From Bimuria novae-zelandiae CBS 107.79 (Eukaryota > Ascomycota > Dothideomycetes > Pleosporales > Didymosphaeriaceae), in NCBI GenBank assembly GCA_010015655.1, contig ML976719.1, positions 1 through 64,000 of the forward strand: 64,000 bases of DNA. The letters are read 5' to 3'. The notes below the pieces were generated by a model. It was not told the DNA's origin, ran no database searches, and saw only the letters and a list, made by a program, of their open reading frames with translations. How positions within the stretch are numbered: the first letter of the stretch is position 1; every line of letters starts with the position of its first letter. This document shows, one piece after another, positions 13,007 to 24,234 of the stretch. The position numbers and the translations under genes are program-made.

Positions 13007-14067
13007 CTACTCTTCGCTGTTGTGGCCAGTCAAACCCTGCCTCGAACTCCGATCCATCTCAAGATTCTCAGTCAACCGCCACCCTTTCTTCCTATCACTA
13101 ACTAAAAGCCACCTCCGCCACCACGCCTTCTTTACCTCCTCATAATTAATCTCCGTAGCCCCGTCTCTGCTCAGATAGACGTTCCTCGCCAACACCGCCC
13201 CAGGGTTCCAAATATTCCACAGAACCATATTAACAAACATCAGCACCGCCTCGAAGACATAGAAAAACCATTCATAACGCAGTATCGGGCTGAACGCTTT
13301 GAGCGCTTCCATATCGTCCAGCTCGATCTCAGTATTGCCCAGATGCTCCACTAGACGGTATATGCAGCGCACGAATATCAGCGCCATACTGCCGTGCAGC
13401 GTCCACGTTGTCCTGATCACCGACGGCACACGCATCCCGGACGCATTAACGCGTCGGTGGAACATTGTCGCTAGTACGACGACGCTGAATATAACCAGGA
13501 TCTGCGCTACTAGCGCGGCAAGCGTTAAGCCCTTGCCCAGATTCTGCGTCATCTTTTTACCCGAAGGGTTGGCCGACAGCGAGACACCGAGAGCATTCAA
13601 AGTCTCTACAATGAGCATGAGGGAGCCGAAGATGCGAAGAACGAGGGCCGGACGGAGCGGCGAGAGGTGCGGGATGTAGCGCAGGAGGTGGCCGAGGAGG
13701 TGGTAGTTTGAGAGTTCGAGGAGGGGCGGGCAGATATAGATGGAGACTTGGCTGAGGATGTAGACGAGGAGAACGGATAGATCGAATTTGGAGTATATGT
13801 AGGCGTCGAAGGCGCTGTAGGTGCAGAGCCCATAGCCTAAGGTGAAGGAGACTCCCGATAGAGGGAGGAGAGCAAGGAGACGTCAGGATTTATCGCGCCT
13901 GGGTCCGGTGAGTGGACGCTCCGTCAAAATTTGTGGACAAGAACTTACCGGCATTGGTAGATACGTGCGGCTGCGGAAAGAGCGTAGAGTACGCAGACGA
14001 CGATCGCTCCAATCTTGTTCGGTGCGTAAATGTAGAGACTGAAGAAGATAGGGTCTCCAGCTCCCAT
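13007..14067 (-). pseudogene. RTA1-like membrane protein with in-frame TGA
   Basis: Exon 1 is 14067-13949 and begins with the RTA1-type N-terminus (LYIYAPNK). A 50-nt intron (13948-13899, GTAAGT...CCCAG) leads into exon 2 (13898-13007), which carries the family pattern to the end (YICPPLLELSNYH, LNALGVSLSANP). The model has 336 codons, normal for this family of fungal seven-helix plasma membrane proteins tied to lipid movement and azole or alcohol resistance. Codon 45 (13885-13883) is TGA, directly after Lys-Ser, where as I recall relatives have Trp; one G-to-A change from TGG explains it. No other splice site of the right phase removes the stop without losing a conserved helix. The gene is divergent from the regulator at 14623. 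Either it is inactive or this is a sequence error. Confidence 0.7.
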
Positions 14068-14622
14068 GTTGAACTTTTTTGAGCTTGTGGGTTGCAACTG
14101 TTTGAAATAAACACTACTCGGTTAAACTGCTTAAACGTCGGAATGTTGATGTCAAATTTTGTGGGTATAGTTGAGACACTGTCTACAACTCATACGTGAA
14201 GAGGTTCGGAGGTTCAAATATGAAGGGCAAATTTGCTCCATCGCGCGCCTCTGGTTCCCAATATATCGACCAAAATACGCGTATGAGATCGAACCCCATT
14301 TGGCCTTGAACATTTGCCTCGGAGGGAAGCTATCGTCAGTCGCATCTTCACGCAGTGAAGGAGCCAGCAATTCGTCCAATGAGCATTCAGCAGCCGAAGC
14401 CGAAGGCGGCTAGCGCGACCGAATACGCGTGTTACCAAAGGAAGTCGCGATTCATGGTTCTGCGCAGCCACGATCCTCCAGCTGTCTTACGCCCTTCGAC
14501 GTATATCTGCAGAGATAGATTCCCGTCCTTTGGTAGGATGTAATACGCGTATTCATGCACTGTTGTTGTGGCAGCGGTTCGGGCCTATCGGGTCAGTTCT
14601 CCATCCGTGAAACGTGGGCGCG
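14068..14622. promoter_or_regulatory. Shared divergent promoter region
   Basis: 555 bp separate the start codons of the RTA1-like gene (minus) and the C6 regulator (plus). Composition is gene-like. No specific operator was recognised; the arrangement suggests, but does not prove, that the regulator controls its neighbour. Confidence 0.35.
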
Positions 14623-15948
14623 ATGAAAAGGCGCAGCCACAAGAAGTCGCGAGGCGGTTGTTTGCAATGGTGAGTATCTTGACCTCATTGCGAGAGATAG
14701 TAACTTAATTGTTCGCTAACGATTGGTACGTTTGAGCAGTAAGCGAAGAGATGTAAAGGTATGTTACTGAAGAACCACTAGTGGGAAGAGAAGTAGTACT
14801 GCAGAGGCACATACACCGATTGTGGCTGACCCATTCCCTTGCTAAATCGGTAGTGCGATGAACAACGTCCCGCGTGTCGTCTTTACGTGGTCTCCAACCA
14901 AACATGCAGCTTCCAAAATGCGGCCACAAGCCAAACTTCTTCAGTAAATGGCCATTCGTCTACCGTTTCAGATACATCACCGAATGGGCATACGGAAACA
15001 GAGCAGCACTCAGCAGACATTTTTCCTCATATTACCAGTCAACCGGACCCCGCCCTTGAAAATGCCATCAACCTCGAACACATGGAGCTGCTTCTCAATT
15101 TCATCAGCACCAAAGACCTTTTCAGCCTTAGTAGAGATAGAGAAATACACCAAAAATCGCTCTCGATCAGTGATATCCTAGACACAGGTCTTCGATATCC
15201 GTATCTCCTCCACCAACTCTTTGCCTTTAGCGCCCGGCATCTCGCCACCATCCGCCCTTCCAGAGCTGGATCTTATCTGCACCAAGCCATCACATTACAA
15301 ACCCGCGCCGTTGTACTCTTCAATACCTCATACACTCCAATCACGCAAGAAACATGCGTCCCTATCCTTCTTTTCTCTACAGCCCTAGGCCACCATGTAC
15401 TCACAGACACGCTGTCCAAACGCGACGCAGAAGACTTGGCCTCGTTCATAAAACACTTCGTACAATGCTTGGAAACACTCAAAGGTGTTTTTATAATCTT
15501 CCGGGAAGCGCGGCCGTTTTGGGAGAAGTCGGTGCTATCGGACATTCTCTCGCGCAGCTCTTCCTTGACGTCCCGGCCTCCAGTGGGAGCTCACTGCCAG
15601 GGTGTCAAAAAGCTGGTCGAGGCCTCGCCGAACCTCAATACTGATGAGAAGAGGGCATGCCAAGAGGCGATTCGAATTTTGCAAATAGGCTACGATGCCA
15701 TATCCTCGGAACATGAGGAGCCAGGAAACCAATATCAGATGCTCTTCTTGTGGTGTATTTTGGTACCAAGAGAGTTTATCGCACTGATAGCGGCAAAAAA
15801 CACAGAAGCGATGGTCGTCTTGGGCTACTATGCGAGACTGCTACGGTACGGCAGGGCGATGTGGCAGGTTGAGGACGCTGGGGATTACATCTTTGGTCTT
15901 CTGCGAGGGTACTTTGATGGAAATGTGGACTGGGACTGGTCATGCTGA
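14623..15948 (+). CDS. Zn2Cys6 transcription factor, fifth zinc ligand replaced
   Basis: Three exons: 14623-14669, 14740-14758 and 14854-15948 (introns of 70 and 95 nt, GTGAGT...CAG and GTATGT...TAG), giving 386 residues. The N-terminus has a basic lead (KRRSHKKSRGG) and a C6 cluster with Cys13, Cys16, Cys23, Cys30 and Cys40 in the order CLQC-x6-C-x6-C-x2-Y-x6-C. The fifth cysteine is Tyr33 (TAC at 14884-14886). The rest is an alpha-helical regulatory domain of the type found in short C6 factors such as the sterol uptake control proteins (LLNFISTKDLFSLSR, LLHQLFAFSARHLA). A normal cluster binds two zinc ions through all six cysteines, so DNA binding is probably weakened or lost. The start is supported by the intron-split zinc motif. 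The frame is otherwise intact. Confidence 0.8.
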
Positions 15949-16769
15949 TGCGGCCAAAAGGTATAGAGAGGAGATGACTGGCCACCGGTGTCGCGGCAGC
16001 GCCAGGGCCGTTGGTTGGGTACAATCGGATGAACCGGTCGCCTTCCTCCGTATGGGAAGCTCACGACAATGAGCACTGGGCTACACAGAGCCTGAAAGCT
16101 TTGTTCTAGGGCAGCGAGCATGCGTACGCGGGTTGGAAAGATGTGCCGACGTGGTATGTCGGTACTACGAAAAATGAGTAGCTATCTGCTCTTCTCCAGA
16201 GAGTACTAGTTGGCGCGGCGAGAGGACAGGGTGGTGTGGTGCATCACGTGGAGTCGCCAACAAGTCACTCACCATTTTCGAGAAATTCTCGACACCGGCA
16301 GTCAGGATTGCGCTACTGGGGCTTGACTTCAGTTCGGACTTCCGCTAGGTGTTAGTCGCCTACTAGGCTAGGAATTTGTTGCATATTAGGGATTAGAGAT
16401 GTTACTCAACCGGCCTCAGCTATGCACATAAGAAAGTAAGTCTACTCCGTCAGATCTTCTTCCGAATGAATTGATTCAAGCGTGCGATAAGATGCCCATA
16501 GAGCCTACAAACGGATTTGAGGCAGCAAGGGCATTCACGATATCCTAGCCAAGTCCTCTACGCATGGTAAAAGCAGATCTACGCGCTCCAGAACTAGTAT
16601 ATAGTTACAATTGATAGCCTAGGTAGGTCATTTCGATTGTTTTGAGATGGTGAGAGAACAGTAGCCCTTCCCCGTGAGGACTTACCCGCCCCATCCTATT
16701 GGTCCACTGGTGAACCAGCCAACTCGCCGCAAACGTCCTCCCCATATTCATTGCAATGTGCTGTCTCCG
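15949..16769. other. Intergenic, no gene seen
   Basis: 821 bp between the C6 regulator and the copia insertion. Composition is gene-like, but no frame with coding character or repeat was recognised. It was continuous with 22872 onward before the copia element inserted. Confidence 0.5.
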
Positions 16770-16774
16770 ATTAC

Positions 16775-17027
16775 TGTCGGTTCACAGGTAGCAAGGAATA
16801 AACAAGTAACTCTCTGTCTTTGGTATCTGGTGTCTGTCTTGTCTTGTGTGTGTGCTATAATAGTTCTATATACCTTCCTTCCAGTTCTTGTGGATGTGAT
16901 AGAGTACCAGGTGGTGTGGAGGCGAAGGGGTTTCGGTACAGTATCAGGTTAACTAGAAGTGAGGGGGTACAGGGGTATAATAGGGTTACACAGTTCCCTT
17001 AGTGCGGAAGGCGAGGCTGTGCAGACA
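16775..17027 (-). repeat. 3' LTR of copia element
   Basis: Differs from 22614-22866 at about six positions, all transitions, several of them CpA/TpA pairs. Its ends are TGTCGG and GCAGACA. Confidence 0.9.
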
Positions 17028-17194
17028 CTAGCAGCTTTTCTTTTATAGTAAAAACAAGTGTGGATCAGGTGTACACTCGCTGGAGAGGCTGTTTGCGAAA
17101 GTCGGAAGGTAATAACTATAGTGGTTGTTATAATTATTGTTATTAGAGCTAGTTTGCAGGGTTCTTGCGTATTACCTATTCGTTAACTTATACG

Positions 17195-17774
17195 CCAGGA
17201 ACACCAAAATCGTGATTCCACCCACACGACCGTGTGGGGGGTTCCTGTAGTATGAAATTGTTCGCCTGAACAAGCTGATTACTAGAATCACGTTCTTTAT
17301 CCGCAAAAAGCCGGCGCTGTTGCGATAAAGAGACCAAAAGCCAAGATGCAGAGTTTTCGCTCTGCCAAGACTTGGTCAAAACCTTTCACCCAAACTAAGT
17401 ACCGCTCAGGCGACTACTACTACTTGTTCAAGCTTGAGGTTTTCCCCTACGAGGTTTTTACTCAAGGTACAAGGCAGCTTGCTAACTCGTACGAGGTCCT
17501 ACTTCGTACGAGGTAGGGGGAGGAAGACAGTACGGGAGCAGAGCTACAAGGGCGAGGGAGAGAGGGGCAGGACAACAACACCCTCACAGATGAGGGCCGG
17601 CTACTATAGGTATCTAGGTGCCTGTAGTAGCAGGTAGACCTATTAAAGGGAGGATGGGCTATGTACAACAAGGCTACTGTGATGGTAGCCAGCCGACAGG
17701 CACGAAACGCTTTCTGTAAATACAGCTTAGCACGTCCCCATGCCCCATGGGAGGCTAGAACATTATGTTCCTGG
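17195..17774. mobile_element. Non-RIPed insert with 9-bp inverted ends (MITE-like)
   Basis: Inside the AT-rich copia element lies about 580 bp of balanced composition. It begins CCAGGAACA and ends TGTTCCTGG, perfect 9-bp inverted repeats. A 15-bp word (CGTTAACTTATACGC) occurs at 17181-17195 and again at 17803-17817, bracketing the insert plus a short ACT-repeat tail. The insert contains three TACGAGGT words (about 17449-17516) and no convincing gene. A small non-autonomous DNA element is the simplest reading, but the target duplication is unclear. Confidence 0.45.
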
Positions 17775-20700
17775 ACGTTAATCAATACTACTACTACTAC
17801 TACGTTAACTTATACGCGCAGCAAGTTTGTACTAATAAGAGTTTCTAGGGCTTTATTTAGCGATATTTTTGTTATAGCGTTAGCAGGATTATCTTAGCTA
17901 TTTACTTATTAAACCTTAAACAACTCCCTTCTCTTATATGATTAACGTAAGGCCATAATATTAATTATTAGTCATTTTTCCTTAGTCGTTCCTAGCTTGA
18001 CAATACACTCATATAGTGAGTATAAGTCCGTATAAACTACTAGGGGGAGAGATAGCAGACTAAGCTACTTTGTAATCATGGTAAGCGTCGAGGTAATAGA
18101 GTATGCGAGGTTAACGCCTCCTACTATTGCGTAGATTTCTAATGTAAGTACGCTCTAGGTCACGCGTTTACTCTTTGCAGAGCTCTAGTAAATAAAATTA
18201 CTATAAATAGTAAACTCTGCGTTAGTAATATCTTCTATAGCTACTATAATTGTGTAGCTAATTTAGCTACTTAAATCTTTGTTGTTTGCGAAGGAGCTAT
18301 TAACAAAGATAAAGACTTTAGCCTAAGCCAGGTTAAGTGCCTTATAGGTAAAGCTACGATTAAGATTGTTTAATTATCACTATAGGCGTTTGTTTAACGC
18401 GTTAACGTCGTTAGCGGTAGGCTCTTAAGTTTATACAGTAATAGAGAGGTTAAAAGTTGCCTCTAGTTAGTAGATACTCGCGATGTAGGCGCCGCGAGCC
18501 CTCTACTTAACGTACTATTATTAATAGTTAGCTAAGCTTACGTTAATAAGATAAATCTTCTTACCCTAATCCTTTTATTATAGTGAGAGCTTGCTAGTGT
18601 GATTAATTGATAGGACGCAGCCATTAAAAATTAATAGAGTAGTAGGTGTTAGCTTCTCCTTTAGCTTAGCTATAAATGTTAACTCCTTCTCCTCTAGGTT
18701 AGAGAAACGTTTATCCGCGAGGATAAGTGTGTTGTTAGTCTGCATGCCTACTATGCTAAAGGCGTCCTAAGTAGTAGTTACAAGCAGGTATAGATTATAC
18801 GTTAAGGTCTTTATATAAAGCTTTTCCTTATAATAAGCGCTATATGTTGCCCACTAATAGGTACTGGCTTTAGCTAGGCCGTATAGAGGCTTCTTAACTA
18901 TTATAACTATGCTATGTAGATACTTGTATTTAATTTCCTTAGGTAAGTGGGCAATGACTACTTAGTTAAGCTTTATGCGTAACTGTACGTATGCTTAGGT
19001 AATATTTTGTAGCTAGAGCGAGATCTCTCTATTTATTAATAGAACTCTATTACGCATGAGTGAAGGAGTAATAGCTAGTATAATTTATTAGCTAGCTTGC
19101 TAGATAGTTAGCGATTAGGTAAGGATTATTACTTTGCTATTATCTTAATAGTCTTGCACTACAAGACGTAATTTCTTATATAAGGTAGTAGTAGTCTTGC
19201 CTTTAATTTCGCGTACTAGTCGCGATTTAAAAATCCGTCCTTAGTGCTTACCGGGATCGTATTGTTTAAAGCGAAAGACTCTATTAGCAATAAGGCTATT
19301 AATTTCCTTATTATCTAATAGCTTAAGTAGTTAACTAGGTGTAGTTATCTTTTGCTCTTAGCGTAGCTGTATAGCAAGTAGCTAGTTGGTGTTCTCTTTG
19401 TGCGTTATAAAGACCTCTATTATATAAGCTTCGTTAGGCGCTGCGTGGACAGTGTACGCTATAGGAGCCGCACAAGCTATCCTATAAGGGTTTGCGCGGG
19501 CTGTAGTGGCTTTAAGCTTATTTTTACTACTTTTAGGTTAGCTGCGTTTTTATTAAGGGAGTTTAGAAGCTTGTTTTTAATGCTAGTTAGTCTTACTAGT
19601 TTCGCTATCTTTGTCCTAATTATTATCTCCGTTGTCTAATATATCTATTAGGTAGCTATTATCCTTATTGTCAATTGCTAGTGGCGTGGCTGGTTTATTA
19701 TTTATCGGGGAAGTATCTGTGTAGTACGGCTTAATAACTATTAAGCGGAAATTTGTAGGGCCATGCGGCAGCTATATTGTACAGGTCTTATTCGTTATAG
19801 CAATAAGCTTATAGGGGCCTATCTATCCATTCTTCTCGCGCCAAACGCGCACATTAGAGTTAATAGGTAGTGTAGTTATTTTAAGCGTTGTAGGTCTATT
19901 ACGCGTTGCTAGCGTATTATTAATTTAACGCGTCTCGTGTACCTATTATACCTCTTTTATAGCCTTTTTAATAGTAGCAGCGCGTTGAGTAATTAATAGT
20001 AATAGGGGAGAGTCTTCTGTTATTTGTAGGTAGGCGCCAAAGATAAGGAGCGTAGGCACTAGGCCATTAGGACCTACTATGTTATTAATAGCTTTAATAG
20101 CTATTTATAAGATAAGCTGCCTGTCTATTATTATAGGTAAATTGGCTTAGATAGTCTTAAAAGCATGTTATAATAGAGTATGGTACTACTTTATCTTGCC
20201 TACGCTGTTATAAGCTTCTATAGGTACTTTTTTAATATTAATTAATAGTAACTTAGCAAGTTGCTTAAATTTAGTAGAAATAAAGTTCCTGCCGGCGTTA
20301 TAGACAAGATACTTAGGCAGTCTAAGGTAGGTATTAATCTAGTAATACTATAGAGCGTCCTAAGTGCTTACGGCTAATACATTTTTAAGGAAGCGAGCAG
20401 CTTAAAAGGTGGTCGCGTTGTTAACTATATATAGGATAGGTTTTTTATTTAGGTATATAATATTAATAATTACCTCGTAGTTAAAGTCTAGGTCTAGTTC
20501 CTTAAGCTTAAATCTAAAGCGTCTAGGTGCTTTCTAATTTAGTTGGCACTGTTAGTAGTACTTAATAAGCTTGTTAATAAGCTCCTTATAGACGTTATTA
20601 TGGCTAGCGCGAATAAGCAAGTCGTAGAGCTAATAAGCTAATAGGTGGCCAAATTATTAGTAGAGCTAGCGTAGCTTAGTCTTTATAAGGTGGTAGCTAG

Positions 20701-22613
20701 CGGCTGCGGTGCGTTTAGGTTAATTTACAAGGAGCCATAAATAGCCCTATTTACGTATAACTAGGTGTAGCTAGTTGCCCTGGACTAGTACGTTGCGCAG
20801 GTTATTATATCTAACGCCTAGTCTGTCTATGTTAGCTAGACAGAGTAAGAATGGCGTATTAGTAGGTAGCACGTGGAACGTGACTTTACTAATTACTGTG
20901 TTAACGTGTAGGGTGCCTATAGATATAATTGCCTAGCCTTTTCTAAAGCGGATTTAGTGTTGCCTAGCCATTAAGGTATCTATTTGCAAGCTTATGGCTA
21001 CCTGTAGAGTAGTTACTTATAGTTCTCTAGCTGTTAAAACGCCTGAGGCTCCCGTATTAGGCATAATGCCCTAAAAGACTTTCTTATTATATTAATTCTT
21101 AAACGTAAATATAGTAGCGGGCGTGTTATCTATAGCCCTAAATGCGTTAATTCGTGTAGTCGCGTGGTATATAGCTTAGTTATTTAGGTAGGTAATTGTC
21201 TAATTGCCATTAATTATACTAGAGAACTTAGTAATAAACTAATCTCCCTTAGTTATTATTTTAATAGCGAGTATCTGCTAGGCCTTGTTATTAATTTTAA
21301 TACCTTTGTACTTAGTTAGGAAAGCGTAAAAGTTAGCGACGTTAGGTTGCGCGTTATATAAGTAGGCTAATACTATTTAGTAAAATCTATTATAGGATTG
21401 CTTGCGCTCGTCCCTAGAGTGCTTTATTAACTAGTAGCTAGGCTTACTATAGATAAAGTATTTCTTCTAAAATTGCTATTGCTCAGGCTGCAGTGGCTGT
21501 TAGAAGGGTGTTAAACACGTTATATAGCTTACCTCTAAAGCGTTTCTTATTGTCGTATAGCTTGCAGAGGTCTGTAATAAGTTAATGTGTGTTATTAAGA
21601 CGTGTGGCGTTTGTAGGGCTTTCGTGCTGCAGATGGGGGTTATACGTATTGTACTGGTTTAGCTACTGCGTAGAGGATAAAGGCGCGTTGTGCTGCTAAT
21701 GAGGGGGCAGGTATGTAGTAGGCTACTGTTTTAGTAGAGGTATAGGTTAGTAGATAGTGCGTGCTATTAGAGCTAGTTAAGGAGAAGTAAGCTGCGTAGA
21801 GGGTTATTAAGAAGATTGCTATAACAGAGGCGTATTATATAAAGGCGATGTTGCAAGATTTAGATTAAAGCGCGAGTTAAACCTCTTATTTATTTTAAGC
21901 TAGTAAGCAACCTCTTTATTAGTCTATTTATAATAGTTACCCTGCAGCGCTTCTGCGATATTATAGGTAATTAACTTGCCATTCTTAGCTATAAAGACGC
22001 CTTGCTTGCGTAGGTAGTCTCGGAATTTAGTAATAAGAGATTTATTACTTTTATTAAAGAGTTCTTTTAGCTATCCTTTAAAGATAACAGTTATCTGCTC
22101 CTATAGCTCATAGTCCTCCCATTCTTTGTTTTGGGAGATTTGGTAGTAGAAGAGGATGTATGTGTTTACACTCTTTATGTTAATTTTTATAATGTCTGTA
22201 TTCTTATTAATATTAAGGGGCTAGCCCTAGCTATTCTTATTAATAAGCAACTGTTCTTCCTTTGTAAGATGGTTGGTGAAAGGCATCGTGGGAAAGCGAT
22301 TTAGGGGTCGTAAGGCGTCTCTTTAAGAGAGTAAGACGCAGGTTAATTAATAGTACTATTAGTAGCGGGTACTATAGAGCGTGATAGATAGGGACTTAGG
22401 TAAACGCTTAGAGTCCTTATTGCTTAGTAGTAGGCTACAACGCGCAAGCTTCTGGCGAAGGCGTGATAGATGCGGAGACCTAGGTAAACGCTTAGAGTCT
22501 TGTTAGCACATAGTTTAGGGTATCGCTATACCCCTCGTCGTGTCTCTTCTGGTTCTCCTTGCTATCTGTGGTTATCTCTTATAGTATTAACTGTGAGGGT
22601 AACCACTGATCAG

Positions 22614-22866
22614 TGTTGGTTCACAGGTAGTAAGGAATAAACAAGTAACTCTCTGTCTTTGGTATCTGGTGTCTGTCTTGTCTTGTGTGTGTGCTATGAT
22701 AGTTCTATATACCTTCCTTCTAGTTCTTGTGGATGTGATAGAGTACCAGGTGGTGTGGAGGCGAAGGGGTTTCGGTACAGTATTAGGTTAACTAGAAGTG
22801 AGGGGGTACAGGGGTATGATAGGGTTACACAGTTCCCTTAGTGCGGAAGGCGAGGCTGTGCAGACA
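22614..22866 (-). repeat. 5' LTR of copia element
   Basis: Same length as the left copy. Directly to its left lies an inverted repeat (GTGGTTA...TAACCAC, about 22569-22606) that is also kept next to the diverged LTR near 11690. Confidence 0.9.
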
Positions 22867-22871
22867 ATTAC

Positions 22872-23217
22872 AATCGACGAAAATCCACTTCGGTCTATGT
22901 CGAATGACAAAGAAAATGTGCACTAGTCAAAGACGGCCGCACGAAAATCGCACAATCGGGCATTCTTCGTACGACCCCACCGGGATGTGCCCTGCCCGGT
23001 TCGCTCTCCGAACCGCGAGTTCCGATGAGCACCGCGATTATATATCAGCTTCGGTCGTCGTCATCATCCATACTAACAATTCATGCGACATACAAGCAAA
23101 TCGTATATCACTAACGCCCACCATTAATCCATTAGCAGCTAAAATACGCCCATAGTTCAATAATTCAACAAACAAGATTCACAATTCGTGTGAAGCGAAC
23201 GCTACAATACCGACACC
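22872..23217. promoter_or_regulatory. Upstream region of the small gene at 23218
   Basis: 346 bp of gene-like composition directly after the copia target duplication. No specific motif recognised. The insertion lies about 350 bp from the start codon. Confidence 0.3.
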
Positions 23218-23652
23218 ATGTCGTCAACCATGTCTTTTGAGATCGCGTACTCACTCTTCCACTGGATGACCGGCGACATTTCACCACAGGTACTCGCTGC
23301 TAGACATAGAAGGCGAAGTACAAACGCGAGCGTGAGCTCCACCGAAAGCTTCGCTGGAGAGGTCGTGGAGACGCCGACGTTTGCGGAAGAGCGAAGAGAT
23401 CGTGGCATCAGGCATCGCAGAACCAGCTCGGAGACTACGGGAAAAAGCGTGCGACTTGGTTGAGACTGCGAAGGCGGAAACACAAGGCGAAGTGCAGTCT
23501 TACATGGTACTAAGGCAGAGGTGGGTGGCCCCTGTTGTACGTTGCATCTAAGGCAAATGACTAATAAAGGTCAGGCTGCGCTCAACAGGTCGTCGATTAA
23601 GAGACAATGGGGGCCGGAAACAGTTATCGGAGGCGACACGGCATACGCTTGA
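23218..23652 (+). CDS. Small unknown protein, three-exon model
   Basis: The first ATG has a good context (ACACCATGTC). The open frame from it stops at 23463, while a second frame with clear coding character (EEIVASGIAEPARRL, then helical and charged) runs to 23506. Joining 23218-23331, 23390-23506 and 23575-23652 with introns of 58 nt (GTGAGC...AAG) and 68 nt (GTACTA...CAG, branch TGACTAAT) keeps the frame throughout and gives 102 residues ending GGDTAYA. The first intron has a weak branch site, so a one-base frameshift near 23391 is the alternative. No signal peptide, membrane segment or known domain is seen. Confidence 0.45.
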
Positions 23653-24234
23653 CACAATCGTCGCGACGTTGACAATGTGCACCTGCATACAAGCCGTGGA
23701 AGAAGGACAGTCGTGCACCGTCACGATCCGACGGCAGCTGAGGCGCAGCCAGAAGATGATGAGAAACGAGCAGTTGGACGGCTCAGCTACATTAGCCAGC
23801 GGGGTTTATTTTGTGGCATGGACGAGTGCTGCACGAGGGGAAAGAAGGGAAGTACGAAGGGCCCAATGAAGGGGTCCGGCGCTCTGATCGAACAGAGCTA
23901 GCGCATTACGATATCAAGCTTAGTGTCTAATGACGAAAAAGATCACAGCATTTGCTCTGTACTTGACCCTCCCGTCTCCAGCCTCGTCGCAGTCGAATCA
24001 CAAACATCGCGCTGTCGCACAAATTTCCGTTAGGGCACAAGTGTCACCGGGTGCTTCATCGATACCCAACAGCCGCCGGAAATCTACTAATGTAATATGT
24101 TTTCTCCTCGGATGGTCCGTTTGACAAAAGGGCCCGCGTGAAACGCGGAACCGGTCAGCTATATTATCGAGCCAGTGCAACACAAGAAAACATCCATTGG
24201 ATCCCAGAAAATCGGTACTGAAGTGTGGACAGGC
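23653..24234. other. Intergenic with an unassigned short open stretch
   Basis: 582 bp between two genes. A plus-strand stretch open from 23653 to 23901 (tail CCTRGKKGSTKGPMKG) has no ATG of its own in good context and no clear splice link to the gene before it, so it is not called as a gene. Confidence 0.35.

Larger units (their letters stand above)
16775..22866 (-). mobile_element. Full-length Ty1/copia retrotransposon
   Basis: Two 253-bp LTRs (16775-17027, 22614-22866) with TGT...ACA ends are flanked by the exact 5-bp target duplication ATTAC (16770-16774, 22867-22871). The coding strand is minus: a purine run (AAAAGAAAAG) precedes the left LTR. Frames broken by many TAG/TAA stops show a copia protease and pre-integrase segment (LLCLANIDRLG, about 20815-20850), the segment before reverse transcriptase (VWREK, IGPYKLIAI, about 19800-19860), and the polyprotein end near 17800-17900. 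CpA is depleted in the interior, so the element is inactive. The 3' untranslated part carries an extra insert (17195-17774). Confidence 0.9.

Noticed and set aside
13606..14114. Plus- and minus-strand Ser/Thr-rich frames near the RTA1-like gene
   Set aside because: Other-frame shadows; the family motifs define the real frame.
16674..16952. 92-codon frame with a hydrophobic part
   Set aside because: Runs across the border into the copia LTR; the same peptide is encoded by the other LTR, so it is repeat sequence.
22841..23155. 104-codon frame starting in the right copia LTR
   Set aside because: Starts inside the LTR and crosses the target duplication; chance frame.
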